DNA of 64,000 bases, taken from Turnera subulata. Lineage: Eukaryota > Streptophyta > Magnoliopsida > Malpighiales > Passifloraceae. The stretch is taken from assembly GCA_028386065.3 (NCBI GenBank), contig JAKUCV010001844.1, forward strand, positions 1 to 64,000, written 5' to 3'. Below the pieces are notes generated by a model. The model had not been told where the DNA came from and searched no databases. It saw only the letters and a list, made by a program, of their open reading frames with translations. This document shows, piece after piece, positions 34,140-46,180 of the stretch. The first letter of the stretch is position 1; the number at the start of each line of letters is the position of its first letter. The position numbers were made by a program, and so were the translations under genes.

Positions 34140-35205
34140 TCATACTCTACCAAACACTACCAATTTCTAGCCCGTTTCTTTGGACACCTTCCCGTAAGCA
34201 ATTGGTAAGGAAAACGGGTTTTCTTACCTATTCGTTACGAATTCCTTACGGGAAAAACGATGCTTACCGTTTGCTATCCGTAAGGATTTTGTAAGGAAAC
34301 TGTTAGAAAGGTTTCCTAACGGCTTTTGCCCGTAAGGAAACGGTAAGTGTTCCTTAACAAAACAATCAGTGGGCCCCATTCGTAGGCAAACATTTCCGTA
34401 AGGAAACGGTAAGTAATTGGTAAGCAAAATACGTTACTTACAGTCCTTTATTGTAACCAAACCGTAAGCATCCCGTAAGGAAAAATAAATAAATTAAAAA
34501 AAAATAATCGCATGAAACCCAGAACCCAGAAACACCAAAAACATGAATATTGAACCCTTCAACATGAATATTGAAGACATCAACCTGAACATTGAACCCA
34601 AAAACTAAAATAAAATAAATGCAAACATTCAACATCTCAATTAATCAAAGTGAACATAGAATCTGACATTATTTCAAATCATATGAAATTCTCAACACAT
34701 ACAATTTGGCACCAAATTCCTTGCCTTAAACAAATAAAACATAAAGCCACAAATATAACATAATAATACAAGTAAACAAATCAGTGTGTTGATTTGTGAG
34801 AACCTCCAGAGTTGTTCTTCGAAGCAGGACGTGGTGGAGGACAACTTGGCATCGGGATAGAATTGGGAAAACTAACACAACAGAAAGATTTTTATCCATG
34901 ATGCAGCATAAATGATTTGTGCTGCTAAGTATATCATAAATGATTTTTATCCACTGCTGCTAAGTAATTTCCATCACCAATTACTTTAATACTTTAACAT
35001 ACATAGTTGATTATATATGCATGCTCCACGCCATGCTAACATCCAGTGAACCCTATAGCTATCATACACAGATATATGGAATCAAAGCCAGCTCAGGGAG
35101 TCTAAAGAACCAAAATCAAGAGTTTGAATCTAAGCATGATTCTCATATTTACTTTCCTTTATCCACGCACTTCATGGAAGGAGATACAGGATAGCACACT
35201 CATTA
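34140..35205. mobile_element. Probable DNA-transposon insertion with CCGTAAGG subterminal repeats
   Basis: Relative to the paralogous segment at 39,870-39,940, about 1.07 kb is inserted between cacaataaggggat (34,139) and aaatgagctaggattt (about 35,212). The first 300 bp hold many ccgtaagg, ccgtaagc, cggtaagt and ccttacgg words in both orientations, as in transposase-binding subterminal regions. No clear TIR pair, TSD or transposase was found, so the class is uncertain. Confidence 0.5.
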
Positions 35206-36087
35206 CCATTTAAATGAGCTAGGATTTCTTTTTTCTTTTTTTTTTTTTTACACTAGCAGCCCAAATTTGTTATTTCTCTATTTCTGTGATCACAGATTTG
35301 TCTCTTTGATTTTGGATGTAAATCACTCATGTTCCTTTCTCAATTAGGATGATGCTCTGTACTGTTTTATCATCTGTCCGATACTTTATACATGTTGGAC
35401 AAAAAGAAAAAAAAAATTATAACATGGAAGCTAACTTTTTTTCTTTCCTGGTTCAATCGATTGAACAAAGATTCCTTCAAGGTCTTGTAATCCCTGTTTT
35501 TTTTTTTTTTCTGTCGAATTGTAATCCCTCCTTTAGCTTTTGTGTCCGTGATGGATCACAGCCAAGAACATAAAGTTCAACAATTAGTTACTTTTTTCTA
35601 AAACATCACATGGATAAAAATTGATATCTTTGAACAAAAGCATAAGGACCAAGTTGTTTTGATTCAAAAGATTTATAGCAAGATATTTTGAGTTTTTCTA
35701 AAAATAAATTTTTTTAGATAAAAATAAATTCAATACAATTTTGAATTAAGATTTCACTATGAGGGGAATGGATTGGAATGAAAGGAAGGCTAGAAAAAGT
35801 TTTCATGACAAGATTTCAATACAATTTATTTTATGTTTTTACGACAAGTAATTTTTAAAGTTCCTTTAAAATAAAAATAGGTTCAAAATTCAAAAAATAA
35901 AGAAAATAAAGAAAATTACAAATTGAAAAATGGTTTTAATCTATTTTTGAAGATATAATTTAATCTATTGTGTTTGAAAATAATATTAGAGTAAATAGTA
36001 TTTTTCAATATTTGAAATCAAATCCTTTAAACATGAAATTTAATTTTGAAAAAAAATAATGATAATAAAAAATTCCCAATTAAAATG
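35206..36087. other. Non-coding array sequence, includes intron-like AT-rich block
   Basis: 35,210-35,560 parallels 39,930-40,210. 35,860-36,075 matches the intron-like block at 17,990-18,250. No genes seen. Confidence 0.6.
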
Positions 36088-36620
36088 AAATTTTGCCACC
36101 AACCCAAAGGATACTTCCCATGAATGAATTGAGTACATTCGGAGCAAAGCGGTAAGACTACTCACTTTTAATTAATCAGAAGTGGGAAAACCAAAAAAAA
36201 AAAAGAGAAACCTTTACTCCTACTAAATGGCGGAAGCGGCGACTATTTTGATGTTGAGCTTGGTAGTGGTAAAGATTATTGGACTAGGGTGAGGTTTGAG
36301 CACAACAATGTCTACTTCATTGGTTAGACTGATTTTTGGAATTGAGGTAAACTTGCTTAGTATTGGTTATACTTCGAATGCCTATACATTAGAAGTTTTA
36401 AACCTTAGGCTCTCTCAAGATAGGTACAATTATGATCTTTCGCTCCTTGAAGCTCTATTTGGAATGGAACCACTCAAAGCAGCCAGGCTTTGGTTGGTGC
36501 AAAGATATGGCGTCATTCAATCCCTTGAAATTCCGTATGAGAGAGTAAAAAAAGTTTGTTCCCTTAAAGCTCTAATTCATTATTCATTATTATTCATAAT
36601 ATGTCTTGCTCGATAACAAA
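36088..36620 (+). pseudogene. Ribosome-inactivating-protein-like relic, copy 2
   Basis: Related to 28,438-28,880 throughout (ttttgccaccaacccaaagg; attcggagcaaagcgg; ttttgatgttgagctt) with stops and frameshifts in every part. The frame at 36,296-36,616 carries only the later half, with YNYDLSLLEALFG and a downstream Leu/Ala-rich stretch that extends further than in copy 1. It lacks a start in frame with the N-terminal half and no active protein is possible. Confidence 0.5.
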
Positions 36621-38760
36621 TTCCTTCCAGTGGTGACAAGGATGCCCAAAGCACAGCCTTCACGACAAGATGTAGGCGGGAGGAAAACGCCCCAGAGATG
36701 GTGGGCCTAAAGCACAACCGGGAGCAAGTGCACCAACGGGAGGTGTTGGGATCCGACAACATGAATTGTCAAATGAGGTACATAAGAAATGTCAATCTTT
36801 GCTATTTTATTGATTTTCTACCGCATTCTGTGTTTGGTACGTAGCCTTGACATTACTTAATCAAGCCATTGTACTTCCAAATCCAATTTACAGCATTCAG
36901 CCTACATTCTGTCATTCCTTACAATCCAGATTGTAGTTATGATTTGCAATCTAACTACATGAATGAAGCATATAAGTTGCAAAATTAGCTATGCTTTTGC
37001 AAAATTAACTATGCTTGTTGAAAGCCATTGGAATACCCTTAACCATAGGGCAAATATATGTTTTCTTAACCTCTATTCATGATTATTCATGATTATGTTT
37101 TATTAGCTAGATAACAATTTTTTTTTTACTCTCAATCAGTATGAATTTGAGTATTTTTCCACTGTGTTAGCATATGTAGTTTAGGATTTGTTGATATCCA
37201 ACCAAATATGATGCTAGAGAAAAAAAAATATACCCCATAATAGTTTTTAGGTGTATGCAATAAATCCCTCATAAATTTAATAGTTAAATGTTTGTAATAG
37301 TGTTGTTGTAAGATAGGAGTTCATGAAAGATACAAATATTTAGTTGTCGTAAATCTCTACACTTTTTAAGTACAAAACTAATAATTAAATATTTTTTTAA
37401 AAGGTTTTCTGTCAATAAAGAATTGAAGTTTCATCCGAATCTTGATAAAAAAAAATTCTACTTTAGGGATAATCACCACATTTAAGTAATACGGCAAGCA
37501 TTCAACTAGAAGAAATTGAGAATTAATCAAAATTAAAATTTTTGTACATACCGATCAAAATACAAGTCATCATATTCTATTGTTATTTCTTTTATGATTT
37601 TAGCTCTTAGGATTTTATGTCAATGGTGTTCCCTCTTTATGCAGAGTTTGCAACTGAGATGTGCTTCTACCAAGTCAATAATGTTTAGCCATAAGTGATT
37701 ATTGTTTAGTGCACATAAAACTGGTTGTCCAAGTCCCTGGACATTTTGTAAATTTTTAAAATGATTTATAGTAGTATGTTTCTTTTGGTAACTATTCTAT
37801 GTAATTGCTATTACTTTTCACGCAAAATCTTTATGCCTGCAACTGCCCAAAAAGTATTGCCAGTGCCTTTCTATATGTCTCCTTGTATTTCTTGGATAGG
37901 GTATTCTAATTAATTAATGTAATGTTTTTCCTTGAGCCTCTAGTCTGGATTTTCTCCTTTCTCCAACCCGATCCCCCATATTGTTGTGCTTTTCAATCAA
38001 AGGTAACAAATTGAGCCATTTTGTGTGCAATCGCGCTGGAGAGTTGTCTCTTTTAGGGTTTTGCAAGATGGGATAGAGAAAAAAGGGAATGTTTTAACTT
38101 TCCCATTGTCTCTCCAGCTTTGAACGGGATCCCTACTTCTTTCTTGATGCTAAACTGACTCCTTTTACATGTTTAGGGCTGGGCATGGGAAGAAAATAGG
38201 CGTGAGAGGTTACAAATTTTGAAAGTCAAATTGATTTGTTGGGATTATCTTTGGTTTTGTCTTTAGTATGTATTAGAAGGTTGCAGCCATATGAATAACA
38301 TTGATTCTCATAGTAATGATATGAGGAGATGGAAGGATATGTTGACCTGGTAAAAACAAAAGGGTTTCGAGATGACAACCCGATATTATTCTAACATGAA
38401 ATTAGCATGTATAGGTTTAGAGATTTTCAACCCTTTAATTAAATGATTTGACCCGATATGGCACGAAAATAAGCAGGTCAGGTCCGAATTGACCGATCAT
38501 CTTGATGCCATAGTTACCTATTCGTTATAGTTAAATTCTATACATTTTACTAATTTTAATACATTTATCTAATATTTAATTAGACCAAGTTACTAAGTTA
38601 TCTAAAAATAATTTTTTTAGATGTTTTAAAATATTATTATATTATGAATAGACAAACCCGGTCCACTAATGCCACAAAATATGGAAACATCTAAAAGTTC
38701 ATCGGGTGAGTATAATTTTTTAGGTATAAGAAGGCGGAGATTGTGGTTCCAACTTGGAAC
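36621..38760. other. Non-coding array segment paralogous to 28,881-30,417
   Basis: No gene seen. The order of shared words with 28,900-30,400 is preserved, but this copy is longer by several hundred bases (for example 36,620-37,070 has no counterpart) and lacks the MITE found at 29,553. Confidence 0.7.
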
Positions 38761-39271
38761 CTTCAGTATTTAGAACAATTGCAAAACAACCATCCATGCT
38801 GTGTGGAGCTGCACAAACAATCTAAACTTTTGCTTTGGTACTTGAGTTTGTAGAAGTTGAATATCCTCAGTCATGCCTTTATAGTATCTGTCCTTTGATC
38901 TTTTCCCCCTTTTCAGGTCTGGACGCAATTGTATTACGTTCGACAAAATGAAGTTCGGTGAAGTGTGAAGTAATGTTTTTTTTTTTTTGCGCATAAAGTG
39001 TGAAGTAATGTTAGCCATTGCCAAAACTGAGTTGTGGCTGCCATGGAATATACAGCTTTATTAGCGTTGTACTGTAAAAAATTGAACCCAGTACATTTGC
39101 ATCTAATTTTAAGGAAGAGAATATGTGCCTATAGATGGGGGTAGTTGGTGGAGCGGGGTTCTGGTAGTAAGGTGGCAGTACTAAGACTTAGTCTGGTTTT
39201 CTATTAAATTTTTCTGCTCGGGCATTCTTGAGTGCATGTTGATTTACTATTAAGTCTGTTTCTGTTGCCAG

Positions 39272-39752
39272 CTGCTCGGCAAATCTTGTGAATCACCAGG
39301 TTCTTGTTGACAGTATAGATTCTCGGAGTGCTCACATTATGCAAGTCAAGATGTAAGCATTCTTTCCCTGTTTTAACTTTAGATGTCTCTTGTATCCAAT
39401 GGGCTTGGAGTTATTAGGTTTGCGCATGTTTTACTTCACTCCATCCCAAAAACCTTCCTGGAAAAATTCTTCTGTTGTCATTTATAAGGAAATCTAATTT
39501 TTCAGGTTTATGCATTTGGTCTTCTGGACCTAATGTAGGAATTAATTCTGCATCTATTTGTTTAATAAACAACATTGTTTGAGCCCTGGGCTTGTCCAAG
39601 GTTCTTGGCGTATTTCTTTTATTGGTTTCACCTTGTATTGAGCAGATTGCTTCCGGTGAGGAATTGACCTATAACTATCGTATGGACCTCTGCCTGGAGA
39701 AGGATCTCTGTGCCTTTGTGGAGCTCCCATTTGCAGGGGCCGCCTTTACTAG
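39272..39752 (+). pseudogene. SUVR5-like SET/post-SET relic, copy 3
   Basis: Exon 39,272-39,352 reads CSANLVNHQVLVDSID then SRSAH, shifts by two bases and continues YASQD before gtaag. Exon 39,646-39,752 follows ttgagcag and reads IASGEELTYNYR, loses one base relative to copy 2, then continues in the next frame as PGEGSLCLCGAPICRGRLY and a TAG. It is the least mutated of the three copies, but the two frameshifts prevent a functional product. The 180 bp before it repeats 33,435-33,617 almost exactly. Confidence 0.8.
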
Positions 39753-40218
39753 CTCATGCAGAAGAGTAATTCTCTGATTGTCTGACCTGTATGCAACTAT
39801 GGAGATTGGAGATCCTGCCATGAGAAGTCGTCTCTGATACTGCCATGAGAACATGTCTTTCTTTGTACGCAATAAGGGGATGAGGGACCATGTTGTAGGA
39901 AACATTATACATATCTCTTTACCAAATGAGCTAGGATTTTTGCAGTACCAGCACGTCATTTTATCTCTGTAGTTGTATGAGCTCAGATTTGTCTCTTTAA
40001 TTTTGGATGTCCATCACTCTTACTCTTTTATGAATGAGTACGATGTTTTGTAGAGTTTTTGTCTGTCCGATATTTTATACATGTTGGATAAAATTGTATA
40101 CATGGACACTAACCTTTTAGTTATTTTTTTATACATTTTCTTTTTTCTCTTATTCAATCTATCGAACAAAGATTCCTGAACCCATAGAGTTCAATCCTTC
40201 AAGGTCTTGTAACTGCAG

Positions 40219-40345
40219 GTTTTGTGGCTTGAACTTCTATTTGTTACCTGATCTTGGCGGACACCATCAGGCTGCTCGTGTGGACCCAAATGTATTTAGC
40301 TGTCAGGCCTCGGAAGAGAGGTGTCCATTATCGTGCTTACAGGTT
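40219..40345 (+). pseudogene. SUVR5-like C2H2 exon relic
   Basis: After aactgcag the frame reads FCGLNFYLLPDLGGHHQAAR and VDPNVFSC, then shifts near 40,303. It parallels 23,634-23,760 and retains Cys and His residues of a C2H2 finger (Cys-x-x-Cys partly upstream, His-His). It lies downstream of a SET relic although the finger precedes SET in the intact protein, so the array units are permuted or this is the head of the next unit. Confidence 0.75.
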
Positions 40346-40988
40346 TGAAGGAAAAACTTAAAAGAATGGTGTTTTGGGTATTTGATGGAACAATAGATTG
40401 TACGCCATCAAGAAGAGAATCTCTATACCTGTACCAAATCCCTGAATGTCCCCATTTGAGATGGCTGACAAGGAAGTTTTGCACATCATTGTTAAATACC
40501 CTTGTTTGATCTATTGCATAGTCTGGAAACCTGGGGCTATTCTAGCTGCTTACGCTAAATCATAATCAGGCCTACTATATGAAAATACAAGAAGAGCTTC
40601 CAATAGAAAGTAAAAACACCACTCCATCTGCCTCGCCACTTATATATCATGGAAGTAGCAACGTCTTTTTTGATCATCATGGAAGTGGCAACTTCTTCAG
40701 GAACAAGCAGCAAGCAACACTCCTAACGGGGAGCCGTACATTCACTAGTATTGTTGAAGCTTATAGATATACGAACAATCATAAAATACATAAATGTATA
40801 TCCAATGCCTGACCAAATACATTAGGAGCAGAAAGAAAGCACGTAACATATTCAACCGTACAATGCGATACACATTATATAGTTCAACATATAATTTCTC
40901 ATCGTATCAGGAAAGGAAAAACAATGCCAGAGGTGACAACGTGACATAGAGCAACAATTTGGTGACAACGTGACATAGAGCAACAATT

Positions 40989-42119
40989 TCACTCTTCCTT
41001 ACAGGGCTTAAGCCTAATGAAAGATGGATAATACGCATAATCTTTGATCAGCTTCATATCAACTATACCAACTAGTATAGGCCGGCATATCATCGCAGCT
41101 TCGAAAGTTTGGCGGTGCTGTGTAGCCTCATTGACGAGGGTGAAAGTTAAGAAAAATAGTTCGCACCAGCACCTGTACACATTTGCGTCCTCAACTCCCT
41201 GAACGTTTGCACAATTAACATCCTGGACAAATGTATGTTTCCCACACTGCAAGGATGCATAACAATGGAAAATGGTAGACTTAGATTAATGGCAAGATAA
41301 GAGGATAGATTTGCCTGTGATGTCCATTATTGATCCTATTAAAGTAGGGAAGAATGGGAAAGAGATTAACAAAATACCGTAATCTTGTCGATCCATGAAA
41401 GAGCAAGATGAGCACACTTCTCGATTCTTGGGGAGAGCTCCCCTGGAGGAGCTCGGTATTTGGGATCAAGATACTGATGGAAGGGTCGAATGATTATAAA
41501 GGGGAGATCGGAATTGGGAGGGAGATCAACTGGAACATTAAAACCCTAATGATCAATTAAGAATAAGAATAATATAAAAAAAGTCATATCAACAATACAT
41601 GGAACAAACTATGAAATTAAATTAAGAAAAAACATTGTGTGAAGCTAAAGAAGAATATCAAACCATGGACTTCTGGATGGTTTTGAAGTAAGGTCCAAGT
41701 ATATCCCGATGTTGGTCAGTTAGAGTGGCCAAAAACTTGTCAAGTATTTCATCGGTAGGAGCAGCAAAAGCCCCTTTGAACATGATTGCTTTGGTGATGG
41801 GTTGCTGCTGTTCCAATTGCTCATCCAGTGGCCATCGTGGTGGACACCAGAAGGAGTTGAAGGCGACTCCTAATCCATCCAAGGAGCCCAAATACTCTGG
41901 CTGTGGCTTCGACGGGTCATGGTTAGGAGGAGGAGGACGAAGCTTCAGATAGTAGTCTGCAAGCACTTGGTTGATTCCTCCCTTCTCTTCTGGCTCGGAC
42001 CTTACATCTTTCGACTCAGAATATTCTACATCTCCTCCCTCCTCTTCCTTCACGTTGGCCCATAATCCCTCCTTGGAGAGCCTGGACTTCTTTTCCGGTG
42101 GAGATGTTTCAAAACACAT
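40989..42119 (-). CDS. Unrecognised three-exon gene, paralogue with damaged splice acceptor
   Basis: Exon 1 42,119-41,664 (152 codons, start MCFETSPPEKKSRLSKE), exon 2 41,536-41,378, exon 3 41,246-40,989 (ending PCKEE). All three exons are open and align with the gene at 53,779-54,879 along their whole length. Intron 1 has donor ATG/gtttga, but its acceptor reads ttttaat/GTTCC where the intact paralogue has ttttaag/GTTCC, so the AG is lost and exon 2 would be skipped or mis-spliced. Exon 1 is acidic with a QQQPITKA stretch; exon 3 ends in a sheet-like RCWCELFFLTFTLVNEATQH segment. I recognise no domain; a cystatin-like fold is a guess only. No signal peptide or membrane segment. It may be a recent pseudogene. 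Confidence 0.6.
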
Positions 42120-42780
42120 GGTACTGGTTTCTGCATGAGAAAAAAACAAGACAGAAATTCATCCAATTTCTTAAAAAACTATTGCGCAGAAGAAGAGCAA
42201 AGTCAGTAAAAAGAAAGAAAGGAAAAAAAAGAAAAAGAAGAAGAGCGGGTGTAAATCACAGTACCGATGTAACTGGTAATTAAATAAATAAGACATAACG
42301 AGAAAAGCAAATCCATGTGCAGAGATTGCACATAAGTGAACAACACAAGGTGTTTCCAACAACGAGTAATGGATAGGCACAAAGATATTACAAATCAGCT
42401 ACCCACAATCACCCACAATCTTCTGTGTTTTAGTATGTGATTGGGGGAAAAAATCAAATCAGATCAAATATGTTAACAATTACGGGTCGAGGGACCGAAA
42501 ATTGAAACAAAACAACAACCACAACGCTGGCTATGGATATTGGACCCAAAGAACCCAAATACGAGATCAACAGAGGAGGATTGCATGCCAAATTCTACAC
42601 AAACCCACCAAAATTGTTTCCGCGTACAATTAGCAATCAATTAATAATACCTGTTGTCGTGACTGCCGTTGCTGCGTTGAGAAGAGAAGAACGGAGAAAT
42701 CAAGTTACTCAAATCGAGTGATTAACGAGATAATAGTATCTGGGCTAGGCCCCACCGTTTTACCCAAAAAAAAAACGAGA
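42120..42780 (-). other. Upstream/5' UTR region of the 40,989-42,119 gene
   Basis: The sequence upstream of exon 1 is conserved among copies (for example ttgaaacaaaacaacaacc, tttacgacatcaacagaggaggatt and gttgctgcgttgagaagagaagaacgg at 42,510-42,695 and 45,860-46,160). A conserved leader with no frame suggests a 5' UTR or promoter. No TATA box could be assigned with confidence. Confidence 0.5.
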
Positions 42781-42839
42781 TAGTAAAATCAATTTGGGAA
42801 AACAGAATTGGAAATCACAATTCTATTTGGCATTAATAG

Positions 42840-43404
42840 CAATATTAACAACAACCACCACCACTAGGGTGGTACCCGTGGTCAGCGCCGAATATGGCTT
42901 TTCATGATAGTGGTGGCCGTTAATGTCATGGTCCGGAATGTCCATGGTGCGGGATGGGCTGGGTGTTGCGTATCAACTTTGTTAGTTGGGGAGAGTCCAA
43001 TTATTGTTAGGACTAGTTAACCTATTATAATACTGCTGCCTAGCTACTTACATATCATGGAAATAGCAACGTGAAGTAGCAACTGCTTCAGGAACAACAA
43101 GCATCAAAAAACAAAAAAAAACTGCTTCAGGAACAACAAGCAAGCAACACTCCAAGTGGGAAGTCGTACGTTCACGAGTATTGTCGAAGAAAATAGATAT
43201 ACAAGACAAAAAAAACATTGAACAATCATCAAATACATAAATATATATTCAATGCCTGATCAATACACTAAGAGCAGAAATAAAGCAAGTAACATAGTCA
43301 ACCGTCCAATGTGATACACTATTACACATTATAGTTCAACATATAATTTCTCATGTATTAGGAAAGGAAAAAAACAAGGCGACAACATGACATAGAGCAA
43401 CAAT
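42840..43404. other. Array junction and 3' flank, no gene
   Basis: Contains the shared 3' flank (aacaacaagcaagcaacactcc; gttcaacatataatttctcatg) of the minus-strand gene family. Includes a short local duplication (aactgcttcaggaacaacaagca at 43,080 and 43,121). Confidence 0.6.
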
Positions 43405-44469
43405 TTCACTGTTGCTTATAGGGTTGGGCTTAACCCTAATGTAAGACGGATAGTGCCAATAATCTCTGTTCAGCTTCTCATCAACTATTACAGGCTGACA
43501 TATCATCGCAGCTTCGAAAGTCTGGAGCTGCTGGTAACCTCATTGATGATAGTGAAAGTTAAGAAAAATAGTTCGCACCAACAACAGTACACATTTGCGG
43601 ATTCAACTCCCTGAACATTTGCACAATTAACATCCTAGACAAATGTATGTTTCCCACCCTGCAAGGATGCATAACAATGAAAAATGGTAGACTTGGCTGT
43701 AACATCCATTATTGACCCCATTAAGACAGGGAAGAATGGAAAAGAGATTAACAAAATACGATAATGTTGTCGATCTATGAAAGAGCAAGGTGTGCACACT
43801 TCTCGATTCTTAGGGAGAGGTCCTCTGTAGGAACTTGGTATTTGGGATCACGATACTGATGGAAGGGTCGAATGATTGTAAAAGGGAGATCGGAATTGAG
43901 AGGAAGATCAACTGGAACCTTAAAACCCTAATGATTAATTAAGAATAAAAAAGTCATACCATTAGTCACGTAGATAGCTAAAATAAATAAATGAAATAAA
44001 CTATGAAATTAAATTAATTTAAGCAGAAATCAATACATGAAACAAACTATGAAATTAAATTAAGAAAAAACATTATGTGAAGCTAAAGAAGAATATCAAA
44101 CCATGGACTTTTTGGATGGTCGAAGTATATCTTGATGTTGGTCTCCCAAAGTGGCCAAAAACTTGTCAAGTATTTCATCAGTAGTAGCAACATTGCTTTG
44201 GTGATGGGTTGCTGCTGTTCAATTGCTCGTCCAGTAGCCAGCATGGTGGATACCAGAAGGAGTTGAAGGTGACTCCTAATTCATGCAAGGAGCCCACGTA
44301 CTTTATCTTGGGCTTCGACGGGTCAGGGTTGGGAGGACGACGAGGATGAAGTTTCAGATAGTAATCCGCAATCAATTCCTTAATTCCTCCCTTCTCTTCA
44401 GGCTCAGAGCTAGTATCTANGGGGGGGGGGGGGGGGGGGGGGGGGAGGTGGAGATGTTTCGAAAGACAT
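43405..44469 (-). pseudogene. Third copy of the three-exon gene, pseudogene
   Basis: Exon 1 lies between 44,469 and about 44,100, exon 2 at 43,924-43,766 and exon 3 at about 43,660-43,405. Exon 2 has tcatag where the intact paralogue has tcatgg, a Trp to stop change near 43,775. Exon 3 has an early TAG (tttgtctag) and a frameshift. Exon 1 lost the end that encodes the QQQPITKA-to-TDQH part by indels and carries an N plus 25 G bases in place of about 60 bp. Clearly non-functional. Confidence 0.85.
44420..44445. other. N followed by a 25-base G run: probable assembly artefact
   Basis: One undetermined base at 44,420 and then 25 uninterrupted G. In the paralogues this position is an ordinary coding stretch (about 60 bp encoding acidic residues and the LSKE... 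motif). The run looks like a miscalled or gap-filled stretch rather than biology. Confidence 0.85.
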
Positions 44470-44656
44470 GGTAGTGGTTTCTGAAAGAGATAAACAAGGC
44501 AGAAATTCATCGAATTTCTAAAAAAATTATCGTGCAGAAGAAGGCCGAAGTCGGTCAAAAGAAAGAAAGGGAAAAGAAAAAAGAAGAAGAACGGGTGGAA
44601 GACCCTTAACGTGTAACAAATGCATGCAAAAATACAACAGGCAGATGTTAAGTTTC

Positions 44657-45445
44657 TGTTGGGGAAAAATCACTCCAATTCAACACAACAACAATTAACC
44701 GGAATCAAATGCGCAGCTAACAACCCAGTTAAATACTTTCCCCTCTTTGCGCCACCAAAATGAGATATCAAACACCAACCAAATTAATGCTAGCAACAAA
44801 ACCAACACAACCACAACACCGAATATATGTGGAAAACCCCCAAGGCGGGGTAAAAATCACGGGACCGAAGTCCGTCAATCTCCACTATCACAAATAATAA
44901 TGGGTTCACAATACAAGTTCTTCCCTAGATAAAACTAGAGGCTAACACATCAAAGACAACATCAAGATCAACATATCTTGGCTCCAACAACATGCCCATC
45001 CACTATACTAGTGGATTACAAGCAACAAATTGGAAGAGAAGTGAGTAAATCTCACCAAATGGGTATAACACCAATACCCGGAAATATGAAGCTTCTCAAC
45101 GATCAGCTCCGTTCACTTTGTAAAGCTTGAATAGGAGAACAACATACTGAAATTTCATCAAGATCGGACTTCGTTTGCTACCCGATCAAGGCTTGCAAAG
45201 ATGAGGACACTCCCCCACTTTCCTTTTCTCCTCTCTGCCAAACCCATCACTCTCTCTTTTCTAATTTTGCTGCAGCTCGTGCTGATGCCACACAATGGCA
45301 TTTTCTTTTGTTTCAAATGAGTCACGTGTGTGTGACTAACCAAATGTTGAGTTTTGCACAATAACCCAACATTTTCTTTATTTCAATTTTCACTCACATA
45401 ATGTTTATTTGGTTTTGGTCCATGTGGGTTTTGACCATCCCAACA
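44657..45445. mobile_element. 789-bp copia-like solo LTR
   Basis: It begins tgttggggaaaaatcactcc and ends gaccatcccaaca, with inverted termini TGTTGGG/CCCAACA, and is flanked by gtttc on both sides (44,652-44,656 and 45,446-45,450). There is no interior. It split the upstream region of the pseudogene at 43,405-44,469. ORFs inside are not conserved. Confidence 0.9.
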
Positions 45446-46180
45446 GTTTCATGTTTTCTTCCTTCCCGTACTGCTCTATTGGCTGGGGGACTTTTGTTTT
45501 TTTTTTTCTTGCATAGTCTAATCAAACCAGATGAGACGAAACTAAATCAATAGAGAGTATATATATGTAAGGAAAATTATCGAACCAGAGGGGAGAACAA
45601 GAAGGCACCGCAGCACCAATGTAAATCACGTCACTGGTAATTAAATAAGACATAATGATCGAGAAAAGTAAATCCATATGCAGAAATTGCACAGAAGTGA
45701 ACAACACAAGGTGTTTCGAGTTAATTGATAGGTATAAAGATATTACAAATTAGCTACCCACAATTGCCCACTAAATTTTAGCCATACTAGAACAGAAGAT
45801 TGGGGAAAAAATCAAATCAAATTAAATATGTTAACAATTACGGGTCGAGGGACGGAAAATTGAAACAAAACAACAGCAGGCTATGGATTGGATCCAAATA
45901 CGACATCAGCAGAGGATTACGAAATTCACAAACCGATCAAAATTTACGACATCAACAGAGGAGGATTACCGAATTCTAAACAAACCCATCAAAATTTACG
46001 ACATCAACAGAGGAGGATTACCAAATTCTACACAAACCATCAAAAATTGTTTCAGAGTACAATTAGCAGTCATTTAATACAGTAAAGAAAGGAAAGAGTT
46101 TCGAGATACCTGTTGTCAGGGCTTCTGCCGTTGCTGCGTTGAAAAGAGAAGAACGGAGAAGATAAAAAAAAACTGGGTTG
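45446..46180 (-). other. Upstream region of the third gene copy, with 51-bp tandem triplication
   Basis: Parallels 42,130-42,780. At about 45,893-46,045 a unit containing tacgacatcaacagaggagg and ttctaaacaaaccc is present three times in tandem, where the paralogue at 42,551-42,610 has it once. The two frames across it are shadows of the repeat. Confidence 0.8.
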
